DNA from: Asaia bogorensis_B | GTDB lineage: Bacteria > Pseudomonadota > Alphaproteobacteria > Acetobacterales > Acetobacteraceae | Direction: 5' to 3' (one strand) | DNA length: 64,000 nt | Assembly: GCF_900465315.1 (NCBI RefSeq) | Contig: NZ_UBIX01000010.1 | Shown here: positions 16,679-24,568 of the stretch, one piece after another | How positions within the stretch are numbered: the stretch's first letter is position 1 | Layout of the letters: each line of letters starts with the position of its first letter | The notes under the pieces: model-generated | Told to the model about the DNA's origin: nothing | The model's input: only the letters and a program-made list of their open reading frames with translations | Database searches by the model: none | Made by a program: the position numbers and the translations under genes

Positions 16679-17316
16679 GACGCGTTGTAGTCATCGATTA
16701 TGATGGTGGAAATCTGGCCTCAGCAGCACAAACGGCGCGTCACGTCGTTGCAGAACGCGGGCTGGACGCCGAGGTGCTGATATCCGCCGACCCTGAAACT
16801 GTTCTGAAGGCTGACCATATCATCCTTCCCGGACAGGGTGCGTTTGCTCATTGCGCCTCCGGGCTGCGGGGTGGCCTTCGCGAAGCACTGGTTGAGGCGA
16901 CGGATCGTGGCACACCTTTTCTGGGCATCTGTGTGGGCATGCAGCTTATGGCAGAATGGGGCCTTGAGCACGGACGCACGCCGGGGCTGGGCTGGATAGA
17001 GGGCAGTATCGCCAAGATGGAGTTCGCGCTTGAGGCGGGGCTCTGTCTGCCACACATGGGCTGGAACGTTCTGGAGTTCGAACCTGGCGCACACAGGCTG
17101 ACTGCAGGGCTGGAACAGGGTGACCACGGTTATTTCGTGCACTCCTACGCTCTGACGGGGTGGAACCCCGCTGACATCGTCGCCACGGCAAGTTACGGCG
17201 GGGCCGTGCCGGCGATCGTCGCGCGAGACAACCGTTATGGCACTCAATTCCATGTCGAGAAGAGCCAGAAGACCGGACTGACAATCATGGCGAACTTTCT
17301 GAGCTGGATGCCGTGA
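16675..17316 (+). CDS. hisH: Imidazole glycerol phosphate synthase, glutaminase subunit
   Basis: Class I glutamine amidotransferase that supplies ammonia to HisF, 213 residues. The nucleophile elbow GICVGMQLMAEWG holds the catalytic Cys (about residue 84), and FHVEKSQKTG near the C-terminus supplies the His and Glu of the triad. It overlaps the preceding gene by ATGA and the following acetyltransferase frame by four bases (GTGA), consistent with translational coupling throughout the operon. Confidence 0.97.
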   Translation: MRRVVVIDYDGGNLASAAQTARHVVAERGLDAEVLISADPETVLKADHIILPGQGAFAHCASGLRGGLREALVEATDRGTPFLGICVGMQLMAEWGLEHGRTPGLGWIEGSIAKMEFALEAGLCLPHMGWNVLEFEPGAHRLTAGLEQGDHGYFVHSYALTGWNPADIVATASYGGAVPAIVARDNRYGTQFHVEKSQKTGLTIMANFLSWMP

Positions 17317-18653
17317 CCCGCATTGCCGAGCGCCTGTCGCGCATCGATGACAGTGACATGGCCGCCCTGTGCGAGATCACCACGGCGGCGATCATTGACG
17401 GGGGCGGCCTTGGTTGGCTTACGCCGCCCGGGCGGGCCGTGCTCGAGCGCTATTTCAGCGGGCTGCTACTCGTGCCGGAAACCCGGTTTTTCGTCGTGCG
17501 CGATGAAACGGGGCAGATACAGGGCTGCGCCCAGCTTGTGCGGCCTTCACGCAATAACGAGGCACAAGCCCAGACGGCGCAGATCAGGGGTTATTTCGTA
17601 GCACCCTATATGCGCGGTCGTGGGCTGGGTTATGTTCTGGCCGATGCCGTGATTGCGGCTGCCAGAGCACTGGGCTGCCGCGTGCTGAACTGTGAGGTTC
17701 CTGAGACACAGGCCTCCGCGTTGTCCATGTTCCGCTCGCTCGGTTTCGAGCCCTGGGGTACGCACCCCCTTTATGCCCGCAATCACGACGGGGTAGTACG
17801 GGGCGTCTTCATGACCCTGCCCCTCTCTCCCGAAAGTGGTGGCGCGAGACAAAAGAAACATTCCGGGAAGGATCATATCGTGGCCAGTACGGACAGCACC
17901 CCCCATCGCGCCCTCACCCTCTATCCGGCCATTGATCTGAAGGACGGCGCCTGCGTACGTCTCCGACGCGGCGAGATGGACGACGCCACCGTCTATTCCG
18001 ATAACCCTGCCGCACAGGCGCGTTCTTTCGCTGAAGCCGGATGTTCACGCCTGCATGTGGTCGATCTCAATGGGGCCTTTGCCGGGAAATCGGCAAACGG
18101 TGCCGCGGTAGAGGCGATTATCGCTGCGACCGATCTGCCAGTGCAGCTTGGTGGTGGCATTCGTGATATGGCGGGTATCACGCGCTGGCTGGAAGCCGGC
18201 CTGGACCGGGTCATTCTTGGTTCGGTTGCAGTTAAAAACCCCGAGCTTGTGCGTGAGGCCTGCAAGGCTTTTCCTGGGCGGATTGTCGCGGGCATCGATG
18301 CGCGTCAGGGGCGTGTCGCGACTGAAGGTTGGGCCGAAGTTTCCGAGCTCAATGCGCGTGACCTTGCCCTGCGGATGCAGGATGCTGGCGTGGCTGCCGT
18401 GATCTTCACCGAGATCACACGCGACGGCATGCTCGAAGGGCTGGATCTGGAACAGACGGCCGATCTGGCACGTGTATTGTCCATTCCTGTCATTGCCAGC
18501 GGGGGTGTTGGTTCGGCGCAGCATCTGCGTGATTTCCGTGCGATTGCCCAGGAGGTTTCTGGGCTCGAGGGCGTGATCGTAGGGCGCGCGCTTTATGACG
18601 GGCGTATATCGCTTGAGGAAGCGCTCAGCATTGTCGAGGGGGCCACATGCTGA
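17313..18653 (+). CDS. hisA: GNAT acetyltransferase in frame with phosphoribosylformimino-AICAR isomerase (HisA)
   Basis: One 446-codon frame carries two domains with no stop between them. Residues about 1-175 form a GNAT acetyltransferase with the acetyl-CoA loop YFVAPYMRGRGLGYVL. Residues 190-446 are a complete HisA: LYPAIDLKDGACVRLRRG, LGGGIRDMAGI, GIDARQGRVATEGW and IASGGVGSAQHL, with both catalytic Asp residues. HisA performs the fourth step of histidine synthesis. A GTG at 17880 (V190) preceded by GGAAGGAT could start a separate HisA, so the product may be a fusion, two overlapping products, or both. The basic linker GGARQKKHSGKDHIVAS separates the domains. The frame overlaps hisH and hisF. 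Confidence 0.93.
   Translation: MTRIAERLSRIDDSDMAALCEITTAAIIDGGGLGWLTPPGRAVLERYFSGLLLVPETRFFVVRDETGQIQGCAQLVRPSRNNEAQAQTAQIRGYFVAPYMRGRGLGYVLADAVIAAARALGCRVLNCEVPETQASALSMFRSLGFEPWGTHPLYARNHDGVVRGVFMTLPLSPESGGARQKKHSGKDHIVASTDSTPHRALTLYPAIDLKDGACVRLRRGEMDDATVYSDNPAAQARSFAEAGCSRLHVVDLNGAFAGKSANGAAVEAIIAATDLPVQLGGGIRDMAGITRWLEAGLDRVILGSVAVKNPELVREACKAFPGRIVAGIDARQGRVATEGWAEVSELNARDLALRMQDAGVAAVIFTEITRDGMLEGLDLEQTADLARVLSIPVIASGGVGSAQHLRDFRAIAQEVSGLEGVIVGRALYDGRISLEEALSIVEGATC
17868..17882 (+). promoter_or_regulatory. Possible internal ribosome-binding site and GTG start for stand-alone HisA
   Basis: AAGGAT followed 7-8 nt later by GTG at 17880 lies just before the HisA domain. If used, it would give a free 257-residue HisA of normal family length, separate from the upstream GNAT domain. 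Whether ribosomes read through, reinitiate or do both cannot be decided from sequence. Confidence 0.5.
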
Positions 18654-19408
18654 AGCTGAGGGTTATCCCCTGCCTCGACGTCAAGGATGGCCGCGTGGTC
18701 AAGGGCGTCAATTTCGTATCGCTGCGGGATGCAGGAGATCCGGTGGAGCAGGCCGTTGTCTATGACGCGGCAGGGGCCGATGAACTGACCTTTCTGGACA
18801 TCACGGCGAGCGTCGAGAACCGCGACACGATCTATGATGTGGTCCGTCGCACCGCAGAGCGTGTCTTTTTGCCCCTGACCGTTGGCGGCGGTGTGCGTGC
18901 CCCCGAGGATATGCGTAAACTGCTCCTTGCGGGCGCTGACAAATGTGCCGTGAATTCGGCCGCAGTCGTGAACCCGGACCTCATCAATGAGTCAGCCAAT
19001 CGGTTCGGTAGCCAATGTGTTGTGGTCGCGATTGATGCGCGTTCCAATGGCAAGGGTGGTTGGGAAGTTTATACCAAGGGCGGCAGAGAGCCGACTGGTA
19101 TAGATGCGGTCGCCTGGGCGCAGGAGGCGCAGGCGCGGGGTGCGGGCGAGATTCTGCTGACAAGCATGGACCGCGATGGAACAGGCAAGGGTTTCGACCT
19201 TGACCTTCTGCGTGAGGTTTGCGGCAAGATCACCATTCCGGTCGTCGCCTCCGGTGGTGTGGGAGAGCTCGAGCACTTCGTGGAAGGCGCCAGGGCCGGA
19301 GCGAGTGGCCTCCTGGCCGCCAGCGTTTTCCATTTTGGCACATTCGGTATTGCGGGGGTCAAGGCAGCGCTTGAAGCTGCGGGACTGCCTGTGAGGCCAG
19401 CCAACTAA
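18647..19408 (+). CDS. hisF: Imidazole glycerol phosphate synthase, cyclase subunit
   Basis: The TIM-barrel partner of HisH, 253 residues, forming the imidazole ring and releasing AICAR. LRVIPCLDVKDGRVVKGVNF carries the first catalytic Asp and VVVAIDARSNGKG the second. The phosphate-binding loops VASGGVGEL and AASVFHFG are intact. ATG 18647 overlaps the 3' end of hisA by seven bases. Confidence 0.98.
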   Translation: MLKLRVIPCLDVKDGRVVKGVNFVSLRDAGDPVEQAVVYDAAGADELTFLDITASVENRDTIYDVVRRTAERVFLPLTVGGGVRAPEDMRKLLLAGADKCAVNSAAVVNPDLINESANRFGSQCVVVAIDARSNGKGGWEVYTKGGREPTGIDAVAWAQEAQARGAGEILLTSMDRDGTGKGFDLDLLREVCGKITIPVVASGGVGELEHFVEGARAGASGLLAASVFHFGTFGIAGVKAALEAAGLPVRPAN

Positions 19409-19437
19409 CGCATTCTTTTCACCTCGTTTTCAGACGG

Positions 19438-19929
19438 ATGACGATCATGGCGCTTGCCACAAAACGGACGACCCGCAAGACCGAAGGAGGCGCCGGAAAG
19501 AAGGGCGTCAAGAACGCTGCGCCCAAGAGTGAGAGCACGAAGAAAGCGCAGGGCAAGAAAAACGCCGTCAAAAAGCCCGTAGCTGATCTGAGCCCGATTG
19601 ATGCGCAGGTTCTCGATCGTCTGTTTGCTACCGTTGAGTCCCGTCGAGGTACCGATCCATCATTGAGCCATTCGGCGCGACTTCTCTCGCGTGGGCGCAA
19701 GAAGATTGCCCAGAAGTTTGGTGAGGAAGCTGTCGAGTGTCTTATCGAGGCGGTCGCTGGCAAACCATCAGAGCTCGTCAGTGAAAGTGCGGATGTGCTC
19801 TACCATCTCATTGTGATGTGGGTGGACGCTGGCGTCACACCGCATGATGTATGGCAAGAGTTACGCCGCCGGGAGGCTATGAGCGGTGTTGAGGAAAAGG
19901 CCTCACGCCCTGTCGAGCCGGGAGTCTGA
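19438..19929 (+). CDS. hisE: Phosphoribosyl-ATP pyrophosphatase with lysine-rich N-terminal tail
   Basis: Hydrolyses phosphoribosyl-ATP to phosphoribosyl-AMP, the second step of histidine synthesis. The all-alpha catalytic domain begins near residue 55 (LDRLFATVESRRG) and has the metal-binding EE helix KFGEEAVECLIEAV and a second acidic helix SADVLYHLIVMWVD. At 163 residues it is longer than the usual 100-110 because of a tail of about 45 residues rich in Lys and Ala (KKGVKNAAPKSESTKKAQGK), like histone H1 tails. ATG 19438 and ATG 19447 are both possible starts, neither with a strong Shine-Dalgarno. hisI is not in the window. Confidence 0.94.
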   Translation: MTIMALATKRTTRKTEGGAGKKGVKNAAPKSESTKKAQGKKNAVKKPVADLSPIDAQVLDRLFATVESRRGTDPSLSHSARLLSRGRKKIAQKFGEEAVECLIEAVAGKPSELVSESADVLYHLIVMWVDAGVTPHDVWQELRRREAMSGVEEKASRPVEPGV

Positions 19930-19932
19930 CCG

Positions 19933-20310
19933 ATGGCTGTTGACTTGCGCCTTCCATACGACCCGCAAAACATCTTCGCGAAGATTTTGCGCAGGGAGAT
20001 TCCGGTCAAGCCTATATACGAAGACGACTTCGCCCTCGCCTTTCCGGATATCGCGCCACAAGCCCCCGTGCATGTATTGATTATTCCCAAGGGGCACTAT
20101 GTCAGTGCACAGGACTTCGGCCTGCATGCATCCGTTGCGGAGATTGCTGGGTTCACACGGGCGATCTCGGAAGTCGCTGCGGCACTTGATGTCACCGAGA
20201 CGGGGTATCGATTGATCAGCAACGCTGGCGGCGATGCGGGGCAGGAAGTCCCCCATTATCACGTGCATCTTTTGGCCGGAGAGAAGCTAAGCGCGAAATT
20301 AGTTCGCTAA
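19933..20310 (+). CDS. hinT: HIT-family nucleotide-binding hydrolase (HinT)
   Basis: A 125-residue purine nucleoside phosphoramidase of the histidine triad family. IPVKPIYEDDFALAFPDIAP is the family's early motif and the triad is PHYHVHLLAG near residue 115. It starts three bases after hisE, with GGGAG upstream, and closes the his operon. The hisE-hinT neighbourhood is typical of alphaproteobacteria. Confidence 0.94.
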   Translation: MAVDLRLPYDPQNIFAKILRREIPVKPIYEDDFALAFPDIAPQAPVHVLIIPKGHYVSAQDFGLHASVAEIAGFTRAISEVAAALDVTETGYRLISNAGGDAGQEVPHYHVHLLAGEKLSAKLVR

Positions 20311-20367
20311 ATTCGCATTTTCCCTCTTGCGGGGTTTCGTTCGGTATCATAGAACGCACCTCGCCTC

Positions 20368-20443
20368 GTCCCATTCGTCTAGAGGCCTAGGACACCGCCC
20401 TCTCACGGCGGCAACAGGGGTTCGAATCCCCTATGGGACGCCA
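20368..20443 (+). tRNA. tRNA-Glu (anticodon CUC)
   Basis: The acceptor arm GTCCCAT pairs with ATGGGAC, followed by discriminator G and an encoded CCA (20441-20443). The anticodon arm is CCGCC-CTCTCAC-GGCGG with anticodon CTC. The T arm CAGGGGTTCGAATCCCCT is intact. It reads GAG codons. An integrase gene begins about 100 nt downstream, so the 3' end of this tRNA is the likely attachment site of the island that follows. Confidence 0.96.
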
Positions 20444-20545
20444 TTCGATTTTTCGCAGTTTTCTGCGGGTTCCAATGGGGAAAGAGCACAATCCTGATTT
20501 ACCAGAATGTTGATTTTGAGCCATTCCTGAGCCAATCAGGAAAAT

Positions 20546-21694
20546 ATGGCTCTTTGGTATCAGGGGCTTCGCATGAGCGAATCAGAAAGATCAGGCACCG
20601 ATCCGGCTACAGGTAAACCGCTTCCCAAGGGCGTATGGTACCGAGGTGCGGGTCAGTATCAGGCCCGCAAGATGGTCGATGGCAAACGCCTGAGAAAGAC
20701 CTTTGCATCCTCAGCTCTGGCTCGTCGCTGGCTCACTGATAAACGTGCCGAGGTCGATCTTCGTCAGTTCAAGGACACATCGTCCCTCGACAAGACACCT
20801 CTCAGACGATTGGTGGAACGCTATCGCGACGAATGCATGGCCCATCGCCAGGCGGACCGCACTGGCCACATCCCTGCCCTGCTCGATGATCCTGTCGTCA
20901 ATGTAATGGTGAGCAAATGGCAGCCAGCCGACGTTCGGGCCTTTCGCGATCGCATGTTGTCGGGCGGCTATGCGCCAGCGACCGTGGTCAAGCGGCTCAA
21001 TCTCCTCGCAAGCGTCGTGCAGCATGCGATCAGTGAATGGGATATCCATACGGTCAATCATGCCTCTGGCAGAGTTGTGAAACGGCCACAAGGCGCTGAC
21101 AGAAAGCGTAACAGGCGATTAACCATGTTCGACAATGACAACACTCACCAGAGTGAATATGACCGCCTGGTAGATGTTGTTTCGGCCTCTGAGCATGCGG
21201 ACGATGTATGGCTTGTCAAATGGTCGATCGAACAAGCCTGTCGTTTATCGGAATCCGTTTCTCTTTGCTGGAAAGACATCGATTTCCGCAGTCGCACGCT
21301 GTCGCTTGCCCGAGTGAAGAACGAGCGGCACCGGGAGGAACTCGGACCCGAGAAGCGCCCTCTTACGCCGGGTGCACGGCGCCTCCTCGTCGAGAAACTC
21401 AAGCAGATGCCGCATAGGCCGGAACCGCATGATAAGATTTTCGAAATTGGCAATGAGAAGGCGTTCTCTGTCCGCTTTGGCCGGATGACAAAACGCGCGG
21501 GCCTGACCAATCTCACTTTTCATGATCTTCGTCATGAGGCGACGTCGCGTCTCGCACGTTATCTCGCTAACCCACTGGATCTGATGCGCGTGACCGGACA
21601 TCGCGATCTGAAATCGCTCGATCGATACTACCAGCCTGCCATGCAGGAACTCGCGGACAAGATTGAGGCTAATGAGCCAACGCCTATGAAATAG
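20546..21694 (+). CDS. Tyrosine-type site-specific integrase next to tRNA-Glu
   Basis: A 382-residue phage/island integrase. The N-terminal region resembles an arm-type DNA-binding domain (KGVWYRGAGQYQARKMVDGK). A SAM-like core-binding domain spans about residues 80-170. The C-terminal catalytic domain has Arg in ACRLSESVSLCW, His-x-x-Arg in FHDLRHEATSRL, His in TGHRDLKS and the nucleophile Tyr in LDRYYQP, so the catalytic set is complete. ATG 20546 has AGGAAAAT just upstream; ATG 20573 after AGGGG is an alternative. It probably integrated the neighbouring DNA at tRNA-Glu. Confidence 0.92.
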   Translation: MALWYQGLRMSESERSGTDPATGKPLPKGVWYRGAGQYQARKMVDGKRLRKTFASSALARRWLTDKRAEVDLRQFKDTSSLDKTPLRRLVERYRDECMAHRQADRTGHIPALLDDPVVNVMVSKWQPADVRAFRDRMLSGGYAPATVVKRLNLLASVVQHAISEWDIHTVNHASGRVVKRPQGADRKRNRRLTMFDNDNTHQSEYDRLVDVVSASEHADDVWLVKWSIEQACRLSESVSLCWKDIDFRSRTLSLARVKNERHREELGPEKRPLTPGARRLLVEKLKQMPHRPEPHDKIFEIGNEKAFSVRFGRMTKRAGLTNLTFHDLRHEATSRLARYLANPLDLMRVTGHRDLKSLDRYYQPAMQELADKIEANEPTPMK

Positions 21695-21708
21695 ACATCC
21701 CTTCTCCG

Positions 21709-21740
21709 CTACTTCCGATAATTTCTATTATCGGAAGTAG
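21709..21740. repeat. Perfect 14-bp inverted repeat downstream of the integrase
   Basis: CTACTTCCGATAAT (21709-21722) and ATTATCGGAAGTAG (21727-21740) flank a TTCT loop. No U-tract follows, so it is not a classical terminator. A degenerate version of the same palindrome occurs at 44354-44385 before the second tyrosine recombinase, which suggests a recombination or binding site. Confidence 0.7.
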
Positions 21741-21795
21741 GGTCGATGGGCGCGAAACGTCAGCGGATGGGCCGGAAAACGTGCCTCGGAGGCTC
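21727..21795 (+). repeat. Left copy of a repeat of about 60 bp bracketing the sulfur cluster
   Basis: Starts ATTATCGGAAGTAGGG, continues GATGGGCG, GCGGATGGGC and GTGCCTCG. The same blocks in the same order and orientation recur at 44372-44440 with scattered differences. It lies between the integrase gene and the first sulfonate-type binding protein. Confidence 0.65.
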
Positions 21796-21922
21796 ACCGC
21801 TCTTACCAAGGTGCTCCGAGCCGCCCGACAGCTTCGGCACTGGGTGGACGAACAGAGGGGGCCACCTGTAATCTCGCTTAATCTTAACCGACGTCTAATC
21901 GGGCGATAGTGAGAGTGATCTA

Positions 21923-22846
21923 ATGAGACTGACTCGACGCGACGCAATGAAACTGACCTGCGCGACAGCCTTTTTCCCTGAGCCAGGGCGGGCAGCGACG
22001 GTGCTGCGGCTCGGGTATCAACGCTATAGCACCCTGATTATTACGAAGCATCTCGGTCTGATGGAGAAAGCGCTGGCTCCTCACGGCATAACTATCAGTT
22101 GGGCGGAATTCGTGGCTGGCCCTCAATTGCTGCAGGCTCTGGCGGCAGGCGCGATAGATCTGGGTCAGACGGGTGATGCCCCGCCCGTCTTTGCTGAGGC
22201 CGCGCAGCCCGGCGGGCTGGTTTATCTCGGCTACGAACCCCCGGCACCAGATGCCGAAGCCATTCTGGTGCGCAAAGACAGCGCCATACGGCAGGTGGCC
22301 GATCTGCGGGGCAAGCGTATCGCACTCAATCGTGGGTCCAATGTTCACTGGTTTCTGCTGGAGGCCTTAAGGCGCGCCGGGCTGGGCTTTCACGATGTGC
22401 ATGTCAGCTATCTGACCCCGCCCGCTGCCCGGGCGGCTTTCGAAAATGGTCATATCGACGCTTGGGCAATATGGGACCCGTATCTCTCCAGCGCGCTCAA
22501 CGATCAGACGCGTATCCTGACCACCGCTGAAGGCATAGTGAATAACCGCGAGTTTTTCCTGATCAGCAAAGCTTTTGCGCAGCAGCCCCATGATATCGTG
22601 GCTGCGGTCTCGAGTGCCATCGCTCAGACGGATGAGTGGGCCATGGCGAACAAGGCGCAGGTTGCAGCCCTGTTCGCGAAGGAGACCGGGCTTGCCCTGG
22701 ATGCCGTAAGCCACGCGCTCTCGACCCGTTCTTTCGGTTTCCATAGCATGGACCAATCGATGATTGACGAGCAGATGAATGTCGCCAAAGTCCTCAAGGA
22801 CTCCGGGGTTATTCCGTCACTGCCTGCAATAACCCCTTATCGCTGA
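21923..22846 (+). CDS. ABC transporter substrate-binding protein, aliphatic sulfonate type (SsuA-like)
   Basis: A 307-residue periplasmic binding protein of the SsuA/NMT1 family. The N-terminus (MRLTRRDAMKLTCATAFFPE) is twin-arginine-like but short. Family landmarks include LRLGYQRYSTL, FVAGPQLLQALAAGAIDLGQ, DLRGKRIALNRGSNVHWFLL and IDAWAIWDPYL, which line the ligand cleft of SsuA relatives. It lies directly upstream of, and convergent with, the ATPase gene of the transporter. The likely ligand is an alkanesulfonate or related organosulfur compound; the exact one is unknown. Confidence 0.88.
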   Translation: MRLTRRDAMKLTCATAFFPEPGRAATVLRLGYQRYSTLIITKHLGLMEKALAPHGITISWAEFVAGPQLLQALAAGAIDLGQTGDAPPVFAEAAQPGGLVYLGYEPPAPDAEAILVRKDSAIRQVADLRGKRIALNRGSNVHWFLLEALRRAGLGFHDVHVSYLTPPAARAAFENGHIDAWAIWDPYLSSALNDQTRILTTAEGIVNNREFFLISKAFAQQPHDIVAAVSSAIAQTDEWAMANKAQVAALFAKETGLALDAVSHALSTRSFGFHSMDQSMIDEQMNVAKVLKDSGVIPSLPAITPYR

Positions 22847-22859
22847 GCCTATTGCGGGG

Positions 22860-23594
22860 TCACGATGTGACCCCCAAAGCGTGCAGCAAGCGCTCGCGCA
22901 AGGCTTCGAAGGCCGGATCGGCATGACGTCTCGGGCGGGTGAGAGGAATCTCGACCTCCGTGCGGATTTCGCCACGCTCGAGAACAAGGGCTCGGTCTGC
23001 AAGAGCGAGCGCCTCATCGACATCATGCGTGACCAGAAGGACGGCGCAGGCATGACGCTTCCACAGGTCAAGAACCAGCTTCTGCATGCGTAGTCGCGTG
23101 AGCGCATCAAGTGCCGCAAAGGGCTCATCGAGCATCAACAGCTTCGGCTCACGAATGAGGGCGCGGGCCAGTGCGGCACGCTGGGCTTCGCCACCAGACA
23201 GGGTAAGCGGCCATGCCTCGAGACGATGTCCCAACCCGACTTCGTGCAGTATCGCCTCGGCTTGAGCGTTCCATTCCTTGCCATCGAGACCCAGCGTAAC
23301 GTTGTCGGTCACGCTTTTCCAAGGCAGGAGCCGGTGTTCCTGAAAAACGACCGAGACGGCTGAAGGCCGGTCGATCTGCCCCTCCTCAACCGCATCAAGC
23401 CCGGCCAGGGCACGTAGCAGGGTGGATTTGCCTGAGCCGCTATGTCCAAGAAGCGCGACAAACTCGCCCGGCGCAATATCGAGATTGAGATTGCGCAGGA
23501 CGGTTGTTTCACCAAAGCGTCGCGTGAAATGGCGTATGCTTACCGCATTCCCGGCAAGCTCGAATTCGGCCTTTGTCAGGAGGTTCGCGCTCAT
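22860..23594 (-). CDS. ssuB: Sulfonate-type ABC transporter ATPase (SsuB-like)
   Basis: A 244-residue nucleotide-binding subunit. Walker A is LLGHSGSGKSTLL, the Q-loop is VFQEHRLLPW, the signature LSGGEAQRAALARAL and Walker B KLLMLDEPFAALD, with the switch histidine in LLVTHDVDEAL. LLPW after the Q-loop is typical of the nitrate/sulfonate/taurine subfamily. Start ATG 23594 overlaps the ssuC stop by one base (TGATG); the longer frame to 23633 lies inside ssuC. It forms a two-gene unit with ssuC. Confidence 0.93.
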   Translation of the reverse strand: MSANLLTKAEFELAGNAVSIRHFTRRFGETTVLRNLNLDIAPGEFVALLGHSGSGKSTLLRALAGLDAVEEGQIDRPSAVSVVFQEHRLLPWKSVTDNVTLGLDGKEWNAQAEAILHEVGLGHRLEAWPLTLSGGEAQRAALARALIREPKLLMLDEPFAALDALTRLRMQKLVLDLWKRHACAVLLVTHDVDEALALADRALVLERGEIRTEVEIPLTRPRRHADPAFEALRERLLHALGVTS

Positions 23595-24436
23595 CAGCGT
23601 GTGCCTCCGTGCACTGCCGTCCGCCCGCGCCATCTCAGAAGGCGTCCTTCCGCCAGGCGCACGATCTGATCGGAGAGCAGACCGAGCACGGCGTAGACTG
23701 CCAACCCGACAAGGATGATATCAGTGCGCAAGAAATCTTCGGCGTCCATCATCATATGGCCAATGCCACTATCGGCGTTCACCTGTTCGGCGACAACGAG
23801 CATCAGCCACGAGATACCCACGGCAAAGCGGATACCAACCAGAAGATCGGGCAGCGCTCCGGGTATGATGATATCGCGAATGATCTTCCACCGCGACAAG
23901 CCGAGAGTTTTGGCAAGTTCGATCAGCTTCGGGTCGATGCTGCGTATACCTTTGTACAGATTGAGATAGACGGGAAATTTCACGCCCAGGGCCACGAGCA
24001 GGATCTTCGGAAGCTCGCCGATGCCGAACCACAGAATGAACAGCGGCACCAGCGCCAGAGCGGGCAAGGTACGCGCCATCTGCATGGGCGCGTCGACAAT
24101 GTCTTCACCAAGCCGGGACAACCCGGCAACAAGGGCGAGCGCAACACCAACGGCAATGCCCAGCACAAGTCCAGCCCCTGCCCGCCCGAGAGAGACGAGC
24201 AGATTCTGCGGGAGTGTGCGATCCAGAGTGAGCGACCATGCTGTATGCACAATCTGGACTGGAGAGGCGAGCAGGCGCGACGGGATAAGCCCCGCCTGCG
24301 CTCCTGCCTGCCAGAGCACCAGAAGCAGGGCCACCGACAGGTAGCGCCGGCAGAACCGAAGCAGCCCGCCAGTACTCAGGCCTCGCTGATGCGAGGCAGT
24401 GCGCGCGGGAAACAGGTTCATGACCAGCTCGACCAT
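23594..24436 (-). CDS. ssuC: Sulfonate-type ABC transporter permease (SsuC-like)
   Basis: A 280-residue inner-membrane permease with about six helices. The cytoplasmic coupling motif KTLGLSRWKIIRDIIIPGAL (EAA loop) lies near residues 180-200, followed by LLVGIRFAVGISWLMLVVAEQ, characteristic of the SsuC/TauC group. ATG 24436 sits right after TAAGGA; ATG 24421 is an alternative. It is divergent from the second binding protein, so the AT-rich gap 24437-24568 probably carries promoters for both directions. Confidence 0.92.
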   Translation of the reverse strand: MVELVMNLFPARTASHQRGLSTGGLLRFCRRYLSVALLLVLWQAGAQAGLIPSRLLASPVQIVHTAWSLTLDRTLPQNLLVSLGRAGAGLVLGIAVGVALALVAGLSRLGEDIVDAPMQMARTLPALALVPLFILWFGIGELPKILLVALGVKFPVYLNLYKGIRSIDPKLIELAKTLGLSRWKIIRDIIIPGALPDLLVGIRFAVGISWLMLVVAEQVNADSGIGHMMMDAEDFLRTDIILVGLAVYAVLGLLSDQIVRLAEGRLLRWRGRTAVHGGTR

Positions 24437-24568
24437 TCCACATTCCTTACATGTGATTTGTGGATATGCTAGACCTTAATATCATCTCAGTCAGTTAAAT
24501 TTTTCATATGTCACTCTTGAGCGTATTTTGGCTTCCTCTCGCCGCCGGGGCCTCGCTACGACTGCGCC
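24437..24568. promoter_or_regulatory. AT-rich divergent promoter region between ssuCB and the second binding-protein operon
   Basis: A 132-nt stretch markedly richer in A+T than its surroundings separates divergent genes of the sulfur cluster. It includes AATATCATC and CAGTTAAATTTTTCATATG. Both operons are probably started here and may be regulated by the LysR protein encoded at 42267. No definite operator was identified. Confidence 0.4.

Noticed and set aside
20444..20545. CGCAG-TTTT-CTGCG hairpin after tRNA-Glu as a terminator
   Set aside because: The stem is only 5 bp and no T-tract follows, so it is too weak to call.
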